Assembly (NCBI RefSeq): GCF_026072635.1 | Contig: NZ_AP023081.1 | Span: 1,024,501-1,088,500, forward strand | Source: Pseudomonas solani | GTDB lineage: Bacteria; Pseudomonadota; Gammaproteobacteria; Pseudomonadales; Pseudomonadaceae | DNA length: 64,000 nt | Direction of reading: 5' to 3' | In this document: positions 42,121-50,516 of the stretch, in pieces | Position numbering within the stretch: the first letter of the stretch is position 1 | How the letters are laid out: each line of letters opens with the position of its first letter | The notes under the pieces: model-generated | The model's input: the letters and a program-made list of their open reading frames with translations, nothing else | Database searches by the model: none | What the model was told of the DNA's origin: nothing | Translations under genes and position numbers: made by a program

Positions 42121-42765
42121 ATGAACCGACAGAAGAAACGCAACTGGACGTCGTATGCCTGCGCCATCGCCCTGGGCCTCGCCGCTGTGCATGCACAGGC
42201 TGACGAAGGCGGGCTCTACGGACCCCAGGCACCCAAGGGATCGGCCTTCGTCCGCGCCTACAACGCCGGCAGCAGCGAACTCAGCGTCAACGTCGGCAAC
42301 ACCGCGTTGAACGACGTCGCCCCGCTCGGCTCCAGCGACTTCAAGTTCCTGCCCGCCGGCAACTACAGCGCCCAGATCGGCGCCACCAACCTGCCGGTGA
42401 AACTGGAAGCCGACCGCTACTACACCCTGGTCAACCAGCCGGGCGCCGAGCCCAAGCTGGTGGAAGAGCCGGCCTTCAAAAACAAGCAGAAGGCCCTGCT
42501 GCGAGTGCAGAACCTCTCCGACGCCAAGCTCACCGTGAAAACCGCCGACGGCAAGACCGCCGTGGTCGAGGACGTTGCGGCCCAGGGCCGTGGCGAGCGC
42601 GAGATCAACCCGGTGAAGGTCAACCTCGCCCTGTTCGACGGCACCCGCAAGGTCAGTGACCTCAAGCCGGTCTCGCTGCAGCGCGGCGAAGTCGTCTGCC
42701 TCTACATCACCGGCAGCGGCGGCAAGCTCTCCCCGGTCTGGGTCAAGCGCCCGGCCGAATCCTGA
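42121..42765 (+). CDS. algF: Alginate O-acetylation adaptor AlgF
   Basis: The 214-residue periplasmic protein has a signal peptide ending V-H-A-Q-A and two small beta-sandwich halves. It has no enzyme motif and is needed for alginate acetylation, probably as an adaptor between AlgJ and AlgX. GGAGG lies just upstream of ATG 42121. Confidence 0.93.
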   Translation: MNRQKKRNWTSYACAIALGLAAVHAQADEGGLYGPQAPKGSAFVRAYNAGSSELSVNVGNTALNDVAPLGSSDFKFLPAGNYSAQIGATNLPVKLEADRYYTLVNQPGAEPKLVEEPAFKNKQKALLRVQNLSDAKLTVKTADGKTAVVEDVAAQGRGEREINPVKVNLALFDGTRKVSDLKPVSLQRGEVVCLYITGSGGKLSPVWVKRPAES

Positions 42766-42774
42766 TGTACCCGG

Positions 42775-42795
42775 CCCGGGGCCGAGAGCCCCGGG
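42775..42795 (+). terminator. Hairpin between algF and algA
   Basis: An 8-bp stem CCCGGGGC/GCCCCGGG with loop CGAGA lies 9 bases after algF. It has no T tract, so it is more likely an mRNA-stability or partial attenuation element than a full stop. The 140-bp gap could allow separate control of algA, which is also needed for other GDP-mannose products. Confidence 0.5.
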
Positions 42796-42905
42796 CAACG
42801 CTTCGTACCCGCCGCAAGAGACAGTGGGACTACAAGACAGAAATCAGTGATCGATGTGATGAGCAATCTATCCACAAACGACAAGCGATTTTAGGAGATA
42901 CACCC

Positions 42906-44351
42906 ATGATTCCTGTGATCCTCTCTGGCGGTAGCGGCTCCCGACTCTGGCCCCTTTCGCGCAAGCAGTACCCCAAGCAGTTCCTGGCCCTGACCGGTGA
43001 CCACACCCTGTTCCAGCAGACCCTGGAACGCCTGAACTTCGAAGGCATGCAAGCCCCGGTGCTGGTGGCCAACAAGGATCACCGCTTCATCGTCCAGGAG
43101 CAGCTGGACGCCATCAAGGTCACCCCGCAGGCCATGCTGCTCGAACCCTTCGGCCGCAACACCGCGCCCGCCGTCGCCATCGCCGCCATGCAGCTGCTGG
43201 CCGAAGGCCGCGACGAGCTGATGCTGGTGATGCCGGCCGACCACGTGCTGGAAGACCAGCGCGCCTTCCAGCAGGCCCTGGCCCTGGCCACCATCGCCGC
43301 CGAGAAGGGCGAGATGGTGCTGTTCGGCGTGCCGGCCCTGCGCCCCGAGACCGGCTACGGCTACATCCGTGGCAAGGATTCCGCCGGCAGCCTGCCGGAC
43401 GGCATCAGCCGCGTCGCCCAGTTCGTCGAGAAACCCGACGCCGAGCGCGCCCAGCAGTACGTGGACTCCGGCGACTACTTCTGGAACAGCGGCATGTTCC
43501 TGTTCCGCGCCAGCCGCTTCCTCGATGAGCTCAAACACCACGACGTGGACATCTACGACACCTGCCTGCTGGCCCTGGAACGCAGCCAGCGCGAAGGCAC
43601 CACGGTGACCATCGATGCCAACACCTTCGCCTGCTGCCCGGACAACTCCATCGACTACGCGGTGATGGAAAAGACCCAGCGCGCCTGCGTGGTGCCGCTG
43701 TCCGCCGGCTGGAACGACGTCGGCAGCTGGAGCTCGATCTGGGAAGTCCACGACAAGGACAAGGACGGCAACGTCACCAAGGGCGACGTGGTGGTGCAGG
43801 ACAGCCACAACTGCCTGGTGCACGGCAACGGCAAGCTGGTGTCGGTGATCGGCCTGGAAGACATAGTCGTGGTCGAGACCAAGGACGCCATGATGATCGC
43901 CCACCGCGACCGCGTGCAGGAGGTCAAGCAGCTGGTCAACGAGCTCGACGCCCAGGGCCGCAGCGAAACCCAGAACCACTGCGCCGTGTACCGCCCCTGG
44001 GGCTCGTACGACTCGGTGGACATGGGCGGCCGCTTCCAGGTCAAGCACATCACCGTCAAGCCCGGCGCGCAGCTCTCGCTGCAGATGCACCACCACCGTG
44101 CCGAGCACTGGATCGTGGTCTCCGGCACCGCCGAGGTGACCTGTGACGACAAGACCTTCCTGCTCACCGAGAACCAGTCGACCTACATCCCCATGACCTC
44201 GGTGCACCGCCTGACCAACCCCGGCAAGATCCCCCTGGAGATCATCGAGGTGCAGTCCGGCAGCTACCTGGGCGAGGACGACATCGAGCGCCTGGAAGAC
44301 GTCTACGGCCGCAGCGACGCGGTATCGGTGAGTCATGTGACAGCACGCTGA
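42906..44351 (+). CDS. algA: Bifunctional mannose-6-P isomerase / GDP-mannose pyrophosphorylase AlgA
   Basis: The 481-residue enzyme has an N-terminal nucleotidyltransferase domain (G-G-S-G-S-R-L-W-P near 9-17, F-V-E-K-P near 175) and a C-terminal cupin-type isomerase domain (P-W-G-S-Y near 365 and Q-M-H-H-H-R-A-E-H-W near 395). It makes GDP-mannose for AlgD. Start at ATG 42906 with GGAGAT upstream gives the family length of 481. Last gene of the operon. Confidence 0.96.
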   Translation: MIPVILSGGSGSRLWPLSRKQYPKQFLALTGDHTLFQQTLERLNFEGMQAPVLVANKDHRFIVQEQLDAIKVTPQAMLLEPFGRNTAPAVAIAAMQLLAEGRDELMLVMPADHVLEDQRAFQQALALATIAAEKGEMVLFGVPALRPETGYGYIRGKDSAGSLPDGISRVAQFVEKPDAERAQQYVDSGDYFWNSGMFLFRASRFLDELKHHDVDIYDTCLLALERSQREGTTVTIDANTFACCPDNSIDYAVMEKTQRACVVPLSAGWNDVGSWSSIWEVHDKDKDGNVTKGDVVVQDSHNCLVHGNGKLVSVIGLEDIVVVETKDAMMIAHRDRVQEVKQLVNELDAQGRSETQNHCAVYRPWGSYDSVDMGGRFQVKHITVKPGAQLSLQMHHHRAEHWIVVSGTAEVTCDDKTFLLTENQSTYIPMTSVHRLTNPGKIPLEIIEVQSGSYLGEDDIERLEDVYGRSDAVSVSHVTAR

Positions 44352-44518
44352 GCCTCCTTCCCCCATCGGGAGGCCCATTCCCCCTGTGCCAGCAGGGGGA
44401 ATGGCGTGCGCCAACCCAGGGGGCCCAGCCGGGCCCCCGCGCCTGGCACATCCCACCCCGCATCGCCGCAGCGTAATGCGCTAGCATTGAGCCCCTCGAA
44501 ACCCCCACGGGCGTTCCC

Positions 44519-44983
44519 ATGCTGATCGGTGCGATCCTCATCCTGACCTGGCTGATCCTGGTCATCCGCCACCCCGCCAAGGCCCTGCCCATCTCCCTGG
44601 TCGCCGTGCTCGGCATCGGCCTGGTCGCCGCCTGGGTGCTCTGGGAGGAGCGCGTGGTGGACCGCCAGCTGGCCCTGCTCGACGTGCGCGTCGGCTACGC
44701 CCCCGACCAGTGCCCCGCCGACCGCCCCCTGCAGATCCGTGTGCACAACGGCAGCAGCACCACCCTGCTGGACCTCGCCTGGGTGATCCAGGCCTACCGC
44801 CCGGGCGACTCGATCAACCTCACCCAATCGACCTACGAGGCCGAACGCTCCCTCGGCCCGCCGCGCCTGCAGGCCGGCGCCGACTGGAGCGACTGCCTGC
44901 CCCTGCCGCCCCTGCGCAGTGGCTACCGCCCGCAGACCCTGGAGTTCCGCGCCGAGCGATTACATGGCAGATTCACCGACTGA
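44519..44983 (+). CDS. Small membrane protein of unknown function
   Basis: The 154-residue protein begins with two hydrophobic helices (L-I-G-A-I-L-I-L-T-W-L-I-L-V-I and I-S-L-V-A-V-L-G-I-G-L-V-A-A-W-V). A soluble region of about 100 residues follows, with the look of a beta-sandwich (L-Q-I-R-V-H-N-G-S-S-T-T-L-L-D-L-A-W). Homologues are often labelled multidrug transporter without evidence. It lies 52 bases before an SDR gene and may be co-transcribed. Confidence 0.7.
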   Translation: MLIGAILILTWLILVIRHPAKALPISLVAVLGIGLVAAWVLWEERVVDRQLALLDVRVGYAPDQCPADRPLQIRVHNGSSTTLLDLAWVIQAYRPGDSINLTQSTYEAERSLGPPRLQAGADWSDCLPLPPLRSGYRPQTLEFRAERLHGRFTD

Positions 44984-45035
44984 ACACCCACCCGCTGTCG
45001 CCTCCACCACAACAAGACCAACAAGGAACCCAGCA

Positions 45036-45875
45036 ATGAGCCAACCCGTTGCCCTCATCACCGGCTGCTCCAGTGGCATCGGCCGAGCCCTGGCCGATGC
45101 CTTCAAGCACGCCGGTTACAGCGTCTGGGCCTGCGCCCGCAAGGCCAATGACGTCGACGCCCTCAATGTCGCCGGCTTCATCGGCGTGCAGCTGGACGTC
45201 AACGACGAGGACGCGGTGGCGCAGCTGGGCGAGCGCCTGCAACGGGAAACCGGGCGCCTCGACGTGCTGGTCAACAACGCCGGCTACGGCGCCATGGGCC
45301 CGCTGCTCGACGGTGGCACCGACGCCCTGCGCCGGCAGTTCGAAACCAACGTCTTCTCGCTGATCGGCCTCACCCGCGCCTGCTTCCCCGTGCTGCGCGC
45401 CAGCCGCGGCCTGGTGGTCAACATCGGCAGCGTCTCCAGCGTGCTGGTCACCCCCTTCGCCGGCGCCTACTGCGCCTCCAAGGCCGCCGTGCACGCGATC
45501 TCCGACGCCCTGCGCCTGGAACTCGCGCCCTTCGCCATCGAAGTGATGGAAGTGCAACCCGGCGCCATCGCCTCCAGCTTCGGCGCCAACGCCAGCCGCG
45601 AAGCCGAAGCCGTGATCGCCGAAGGCTCGCCCTGGTGGCCGATCCGCGACGGCATCCGCGCCCGTGCCCGCGCCTCCCAGGACAACCCCACCCCCGCCAC
45701 CGAATTCGCCCGCGACCTGTTCGCCGCCATCCAGCGCCACCCGCGCCCGCGTCTGCTGCGCCTGGGCAACGGCAGCCGCGCCCTGCCGCTGCTCGCCACT
45801 CTGCTGCCCAAGGGCCTGCTGGAATCGGTGCTGAGAAAACGCTTCGGCCTCAACGTCGCCCTGGAACGCCCGTGA
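45036..45875 (+). CDS. SDR family oxidoreductase
   Basis: The 279-residue protein is a classical short-chain dehydrogenase: T-G-C-S-S-G-I-G at residues 9-16 binds the cofactor, N-N-A-G lies near 85, the catalytic Ser in N-I-G-S-V-S-S near 135 and Y-C-A-S-K near 149-153. Arg near position 37 (A-C-A-R-K) suggests NADP. Substrate unknown. Start at ATG 45036 was chosen by family length. Its stop overlaps a GTG start of the next gene. Confidence 0.88.
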   Translation: MSQPVALITGCSSGIGRALADAFKHAGYSVWACARKANDVDALNVAGFIGVQLDVNDEDAVAQLGERLQRETGRLDVLVNNAGYGAMGPLLDGGTDALRRQFETNVFSLIGLTRACFPVLRASRGLVVNIGSVSSVLVTPFAGAYCASKAAVHAISDALRLELAPFAIEVMEVQPGAIASSFGANASREAEAVIAEGSPWWPIRDGIRARARASQDNPTPATEFARDLFAAIQRHPRPRLLRLGNGSRALPLLATLLPKGLLESVLRKRFGLNVALERP

Positions 45876-46240
45876 ACGACCCGCGCCCGGCCTTCACCCT
45901 GCGCTACGCCATCGGTGGCGTAGCCCTGGCGATGGTGCTCAACCTCGCCCTGCGCAGCCTGGTCAAGGTCGGCGGCCTGCTCGCCACCCTGGTCATCGCC
46001 GGTGCCGTCGCCCTGCTCCTCGCCGCCGCCTTCCGCCTCATCCAGCGCCGCGCCCCCAGCCGCGGCGAAGCCTGGCGCATCGTCCTCGGCTACGGCGCCC
46101 TGCTCGGCGTCCTCTACCTCGGCCTGCTCGGCATGATGACCCTGCAGGACCAACCCAGCCCCATGGCCGTCTTCCTCTTCTTCCTGCACTACCTCTGCTA
46201 CCCCGCCTTCGCCTGGCTCACCCTCCTCGCCCGCCGCTGA
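45872..46240 (+). CDS. Four-helix inner-membrane protein
   Basis: The 122-residue protein starts at GTG 45872, overlapping the SDR stop (GTGA). Four hydrophobic segments can be seen (I-G-G-V-A-L-A-M-V-L-N-L; L-L-A-T-L-V-I-A-G-A-V-A-L-L-L; V-L-G-Y-G-A-L-L-G-V-L-Y-L-G-L-L; F-L-F-F-L-H-Y-L-C-Y-P-A-F-A). I do not recognise a family. Coupling to the SDR suggests a joint role. Confidence 0.65.
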   Translation: MNDPRPAFTLRYAIGGVALAMVLNLALRSLVKVGGLLATLVIAGAVALLLAAAFRLIQRRAPSRGEAWRIVLGYGALLGVLYLGLLGMMTLQDQPSPMAVFLFFLHYLCYPAFAWLTLLARR

Positions 46241-46250
46241 CGCCCCGCCC

Positions 46251-46344
46251 GTTGGGCCTCGCTGCGCTCGGCGCCAACCTACGTCCACCTCTCCGCTCGG
46301 TCCTCACCGGTGTGTAGGGTGGATGCCGCTCTTTGCATCCACCA
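46251..46344. repeat. Direct repeat, left copy, before the lipoprotein gene
   Basis: About 94 bp made of a GTTGGGCCTCGCTGCGCTCGG element and a GTAGGGTGGATGC..GCATCCACC hairpin. The same two elements in the same order and spacing occur at 47202-47296; the outer parts are identical and the middle differs at a few bases. Confidence 0.8.
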
Positions 46345-46425
46345 GCGGCCTCTTCCCGAGCATCACGGCCTCAGGCTATAAACGCGACCTGCCGGCACGC
46401 CCGTCGGCGGACAAGGAGCAGCAAA

Positions 46426-47157
46426 ATGCAGGGAAGACTGACGGCGCTGGCGCTGGTAGCCGCGACACTCGCGGGGTGCGAGGCCATTGTCACGGTGGAA
46501 GGCACCATCGAACCCCGGCTGTTCGCGCGCTCCAAATGCGAGTCGTTCATTCGAAACTCGACGGGGAAGTCATCCTCGTCAGAAATCCATGAGGCCACCT
46601 TTTACGACGGCATGATGGTGTCGCCATTCGGCGACGATCTGTACACCGTCCGCGTCGACTGCAAGGCCCACGACGGCACACTGCTGGCCAGCCACCAGGA
46701 AATCGTGACCCTCGGCGACGAGGCCTCGACCCTCTACATGGGCCTGATCAGCACGGAGCCACGCAAGGGACGGAGCCACGAGCCCGAGTGGGTCATCGCC
46801 GAGAAGGCACCGCCACCACCGCCCGACCCCACCTGCCCTCGCCGTGAATCACCGAGCGCCTACACCCAGGCATTCGACGCCATCGGGCAACGCCTCGCCG
46901 AGGATGGCCAGCAGAAGGTCGCGATGAAGCGCCTGAACAGGCTGGCCCACCGCAATGGCTGGCTGCTGGTAGAGGCCGAATACGAACGCCTTGGCCCCAT
47001 GAGCTTCCTCCTGGAATCCGACCAGCAGGGCTATGCCGTGAAAAGCTACTTCGTCGGCACCACCCCGAGCGGCAAGCGCAGCACGATCATCCGCACCCTG
47101 TTCGAGCAGGAAGCGCCCAACGTGCCGCCCGACCTGCTCGCCTGCCTACTGGACTGA
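46426..47157 (+). CDS. Unknown lipoprotein between direct repeats
   Basis: The 243-residue protein has a lipoprotein signal with lipobox L-A-G-C near residue 18. After that I see no known fold. There is a proline run (P-P-P-P-P-D-P) near 127 and several Cys. ATG 46426 has AAGGAG upstream. Codon use is less GC-rich than in the neighbours. Direct repeats of ~94 bp lie on both sides, which suggests it came as a cassette or could be lost by recombination. Confidence 0.6.
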   Translation: MQGRLTALALVAATLAGCEAIVTVEGTIEPRLFARSKCESFIRNSTGKSSSSEIHEATFYDGMMVSPFGDDLYTVRVDCKAHDGTLLASHQEIVTLGDEASTLYMGLISTEPRKGRSHEPEWVIAEKAPPPPPDPTCPRRESPSAYTQAFDAIGQRLAEDGQQKVAMKRLNRLAHRNGWLLVEAEYERLGPMSFLLESDQQGYAVKSYFVGTTPSGKRSTIIRTLFEQEAPNVPPDLLACLLD

Positions 47158-47201
47158 CACCTCACCGCCCATACCAACGCAGCGGACCCGAACCCTGCCC
47201 C

Positions 47202-47296
47202 GTTGGGCCTCGCTGCGCTCGGCGCCAACCTACGCCCAGCTCCCCCGCTCGAACCTTACCGGTGTGTAGGGTGGATGCCGCTCTTTGCATCCACCA
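47202..47296. repeat. Direct repeat, right copy, after the lipoprotein gene
   Basis: This is the second copy of the composite repeat at 46251-46344, in the same orientation. Left-to-left distance is 951 bp. Its parts also occur singly at 19387-19417 and 19482-19513. Confidence 0.8.
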
Positions 47297-47398
47297 TGCG
47301 GCGCCCACCCGAATACCAACCTCCCCACGAGGCACGCCCCCTCACCGTTGCAGGTCGATCCCACTAGAATCTCAGCCTCCCCCATCGGAACGGACACC

Positions 47399-47935
47399 AT
47401 GCACCTGCGCCCCCTCGATTTCCCCCGCGACGCCGAAGCCCTGAGCGCCTTCGATGCCGGCTACGACACCCACCTGCTCTACCGCGTGGAGCGGCAGGGC
47501 CTGGCCTTTGCGCTGGTCGAGGAACGTCGCGCGGAGCCCTTCCGCAAGCGCTATGACGCCGAGGGGTTCGCCGAGGATGTCGAGGACGCCGACTTCGCCC
47601 TCGCCGCCGTGGCCGAGGACGGCAGCCTGGCCGGGTTCGCCTGCGTACGGCTGGAGGAATGGAACCGCAGCGCCGAGCTGAGCGCGCTGTTCGTCGCGCC
47701 GGCCCACAAGGGCCAGGGGCTGGGCCGGCGGCTGCTGGACGAGGCGACCACCTTCGCCCGCGCCAGCGACGCGCGCTGCCTGTGGCTGGAGACCCAGAGC
47801 AGCAACCACCCGGCCATCAGTTTCTACCTGAAATCCGGCTTCGCCTTCAGTGGCCTCAACACCGCCCTCTACGACCCGCGCGAGACGGCGCCCGAGGAAG
47901 TCGCGCTGTTCTTCAGCCAGCCCCTGGGCGCCTGA
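47399..47935 (+). CDS. GNAT family N-acetyltransferase
   Basis: The 178-residue protein has a GNAT core: strand L-S-A-L-F-V-A-P-A-H-K-G-Q-G-L-G-R-R-L-L-D-E-A near 95-118 is the acetyl-CoA pyrophosphate loop, and L-E-T-Q-S-S-N-H-P-A-I-S-F-Y-L-K-S-G-F near 128-148 is the C-terminal part. The acceptor cannot be predicted. Start at ATG 47399. Confidence 0.85.
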   Translation: MHLRPLDFPRDAEALSAFDAGYDTHLLYRVERQGLAFALVEERRAEPFRKRYDAEGFAEDVEDADFALAAVAEDGSLAGFACVRLEEWNRSAELSALFVAPAHKGQGLGRRLLDEATTFARASDARCLWLETQSSNHPAISFYLKSGFAFSGLNTALYDPRETAPEEVALFFSQPLGA

Positions 47936-47994
47936 AAAACGGTGGAACCGTCGCCCTCCCCGTCTCACTAAAAAAGAGAACAAAGGGGGATCCG

Positions 47995-48234
47995 ATGGAC
48001 TATCTCGACCTGCTGCAATGGCCGGCGATGCTGGTGACGGTGGCCGCCGCCTGGCTGATCGGCTCGAAGCAGCCAGCCCGGCGACACATCGGCTTCTGGG
48101 TGTTCCTGGCCAGCAACGCCCTGTGGATCGCCTGGGGCCTGCACGCCCAGGCCTGGGCGCTGATCGTGCTGCAGCTATGCCTGGCGGCGATGAACATGCG
48201 CGGCGCGAAGAAGGCCGACGAAGCCGGCGGCTAG
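47995..48234 (+). CDS. Small hydrophobic membrane protein
   Basis: The 79-residue product has three likely membrane helices (M-L-V-T-V-A-A-A-W-L-I-G, I-G-F-W-V-F-L-A-S-N-A-L-W-I-A-W-G and W-A-L-I-V-L-Q-L-C-L-A-A-M-N). The layout resembles small PnuC/YgjV-like proteins but I cannot assign it. AGGGGGA lies at good distance from ATG 47995. It lies 59 bases after the GNAT gene. Confidence 0.65.
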   Translation: MDYLDLLQWPAMLVTVAAAWLIGSKQPARRHIGFWVFLASNALWIAWGLHAQAWALIVLQLCLAAMNMRGAKKADEAGG

Positions 48235-48273
48235 CGGCTGGCCGTGCCGGGCAATGGCAAGATCAGCACTAGA

Positions 48274-48337
48274 CCGTAGCCCGGACTTCAGTCCGGGAAC
48301 ACTCGGCACCGCTCCCGGGCTGAAGCCCGGGCTACGG
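48274..48337. repeat. REPIN-like doublet of REP palindromes
   Basis: CCGTAGCCCGGACTTCAG on the left and CTGAAGCCCGGGCTACGG on the right are inverted REP-type hairpins joined by a short linker. The reverse complement of this block matches 4613-4677. Confidence 0.8.
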
Positions 48338-48366
48338 AACTGGCAGCAATGAACCTGTGCGGAGGG

Positions 48367-49239
48367 CTAGCGGTTTGCCGTGTCGCGTAACGGCACCGCC
48401 AGCACCAGGATCGCCAGGACCACCGCGCCAATGCCCAGCCCCTGGAACAGCCCCAGCGGCTCCCCCAGCAACACGGCCGCCAGCGCCACCGCCGTAAGCG
48501 GAGCCACCGCCGTGAAGGTGGCCGCCTCCCCGCCGCTGACCCGCGACGAGCCGGCGTACCAGAGCAGGAAGCCCGCCGCCGTCGGCACCCAGGCGTACCA
48601 CGCCAGCGCCCCCAGGGATGCCGGCGCAGGCCAGGCCACCGGCCCCTCCAGCAGGGCCAGCGGTGCCGACACCAGCAACCCGAGGACGACCATGGCCGTG
48701 GCCTGCTGCACCGCGCCCAACGGTTGGCGCATGCGCTTGTTGAGCAGGATGAACGCGCTCTCGCACAGCACTGCGCCGAACACGCAGAGCATGCCGAACC
48801 CGCTGCTCGGCCCGCTGGCCTTCCAGGCCACCGCCATCACCCCGAGGGTCGCCAACGCCACGCTGGCCACCGGCCGCAGCCCCGGTCGCTCCCCCAGTAC
48901 CAGCACCGAGAACAGCGCGGACACCGCCGGCAAGGTGCCGATGATCACCCCCGCATCCGCCGCCGGCAGGTGGGCCAGGCCCATCACCAGCAGCACCGTG
49001 TAGCCCACGCTGCCAGCGGCGGCCTGGAGCACCAGCAACACACGGTCCCCAGCCCCCAGATACGGCCAACCCTGGCGCCGCAGCAGCCACAGCATCACCG
49101 GCAGGGCCAGGACGAAGCGCAGCGCGGTGGCCTGGAACGGCGGCACGTTGCCCGCCAGGACCTTGGAAGCGATGACCGTGGTGCCCACCGTCATCATCGC
49201 CAGTGACAGCAGCAGATAGCCTTGTGCACGTCTCGACAC
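48367..49239 (-). CDS. EamA/DMT family transporter
   Basis: The 290-residue inner-membrane protein has ten predicted helices in two EamA repeats. Family members export amino acids, metabolites or drugs. It is transcribed divergently from an AraC-type regulator with a 144-bp gap, so that regulator probably controls it. The start M-S-R-R-A-Q-G-Y gives a normal length. Confidence 0.87.
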   Translation of the reverse strand: MSRRAQGYLLLSLAMMTVGTTVIASKVLAGNVPPFQATALRFVLALPVMLWLLRRQGWPYLGAGDRVLLVLQAAAGSVGYTVLLVMGLAHLPAADAGVIIGTLPAVSALFSVLVLGERPGLRPVASVALATLGVMAVAWKASGPSSGFGMLCVFGAVLCESAFILLNKRMRQPLGAVQQATAMVVLGLLVSAPLALLEGPVAWPAPASLGALAWYAWVPTAAGFLLWYAGSSRVSGGEAATFTAVAPLTAVALAAVLLGEPLGLFQGLGIGAVVLAILVLAVPLRDTANR

Positions 49240-49383
49240 CCTGACCTCCCGAATAGCCTCTCGCTGGATTGCGAGGGCCCATTCAGGCGCATCCGCCGCC
49301 TCGGTTCTTGAACGAAATTGATCTGCCGGGGCCCGTGCCCACCCTGGCTATACTGCGGCCTCGCACACGACCGGGAGCCGCAC

Positions 49384-50202
49384 ATGGCCGGCGGGACGCA
49401 CACCGAAGCCTTCGACATCCAGCCCTGCCGGCTGCCCGGCATTCTCGCGGTGGAAGCCACCTCCAGCCGCGCCTTCGGCCGTCACACCCACGACCGTTTC
49501 GGCATCGGCATGATCCTCCAGGGCGCCCAGGATTCGGCCAGCGGCCGGGGCGAGGTACGCGCGGAACCGGGCTGCCTGATCGCGGTGAACCCCAACGAAG
49601 TGCACGACGGCCGCCCGGTGGCGCACGGCTCGCGCAGCTGGCGCATGCTCTATTTCGACACTGCCTTGATCGGGCACGTGGCCCAGGCACTGGGGCAAAG
49701 CCCCGGCTGCGAATTCGCCTACCCGGTGCTGCCACGGAGCGCCACCAACCAGGCCTTCCACAGGCTCCACGCGGCCCTCACCGGCCCGGCCAGCGAACCC
49801 TGGTGGGAAGTGGCGGAGCAGGAACTGCTGTCGATTCTCGGGCCGCTGGTGGAAAGCGCCCCCACGCCGCCGCTGTCACTGCCCCGGCAGGCCATCGCCC
49901 GGGCACGGGCACGGCTGGACGAAGCGCCGGAGCAGGCCGTCAGCCTCGCCGAACTGGCCTTCGAGGCCGGCGTCAGCCCCCATCATTTCCTCCGCGCCTT
50001 CAAGGCCGTCACCGCGCTGCCGCCCCACGCGTATCGCCTGCAGCGCCAGCTGCACAAGGCCCATCGCCTGATCCTCGCCGGCGAGCCGTTGATCCAGGCC
50101 GCCCTGGCCACCGGCTTCGCCGACCAGAGCCACCTCAACCGCCATTTCACCCGGGCCTACGGCTACACGCCCGGTGTGCTGGCGCGGGCCCTGCGCCGCT
50201 AG
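49384..50202 (+). CDS. AraC family regulator with cupin sensor domain
   Basis: The 272-residue protein has an N-terminal AraC-type cupin (F-G-R-H-T-H-D-R-F-G-I-G near 32-43, E-P-G-C-L-I-A-V-N-P-N-E-V-H near 61-74) and a C-terminal double helix-turn-helix (S-L-A-E-L-A-F-E-A-G-V-S-P-H-H-F-L-R-A-F near 190). The Q-A-A-L-A-T-G-F-A-D-Q-S-H-L-N-R-H-F block is typical for regulators of divergent exporters. Its stop overlaps the stop of the convergent cupin gene (CTAG). Confidence 0.88.
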   Translation: MAGGTHTEAFDIQPCRLPGILAVEATSSRAFGRHTHDRFGIGMILQGAQDSASGRGEVRAEPGCLIAVNPNEVHDGRPVAHGSRSWRMLYFDTALIGHVAQALGQSPGCEFAYPVLPRSATNQAFHRLHAALTGPASEPWWEVAEQELLSILGPLVESAPTPPLSLPRQAIARARARLDEAPEQAVSLAELAFEAGVSPHHFLRAFKAVTALPPHAYRLQRQLHKAHRLILAGEPLIQAALATGFADQSHLNRHFTRAYGYTPGVLARALRR

Positions 50203-50516
50203 ACGCTGCCTTCGCGCTCCACCACCAGAATGCGCGCCGCCCCACGCGGGTGGGCCACGTGCTCGCAACCGGGGCCGGCATGGAAGAGGTCGCCGACGCC
50301 CAGCAGCACCGCGTGCTCCTCGCCGCCCTCGCGGTAGCGCATCTCCACCTCGCCATCGAGCACCACGAAGACTTCGCTGCCGTCGTTGACGTGCCAGATG
50401 TAGGGCTGGTCGGTCCAGTGCAGGCGCACCGTGGTGCCGTCGAGGTTGGCGATATCCAGCGCCCCCCAGGCGCGCTCGGCGGTGAAGTCGCGGCTGCGTA
50501 CCACGCGCTGGCTCAT
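50199..50516 (-). CDS. Small cupin protein
   Basis: The 105-residue protein is one cupin barrel with W-H-V-N-D-G-S-E-V-F-V-V-L-D-G-E near 42-57 and G-D-L-F-H-A-G-P-G-C-E-H-V-A near 75-88, carrying the His/Glu metal-binding pattern. It starts within the stop of the upstream transporter gene (ATGA) and so is coupled to it. The function is unknown; a small sensing or enzymatic role with the exported compound is possible. Confidence 0.8.
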   Translation of the reverse strand: MSQRVVRSRDFTAERAWGALDIANLDGTTVRLHWTDQPYIWHVNDGSEVFVVLDGEVEMRYREGGEEHAVLLGVGDLFHAGPGCEHVAHPRGAARILVVEREGSV

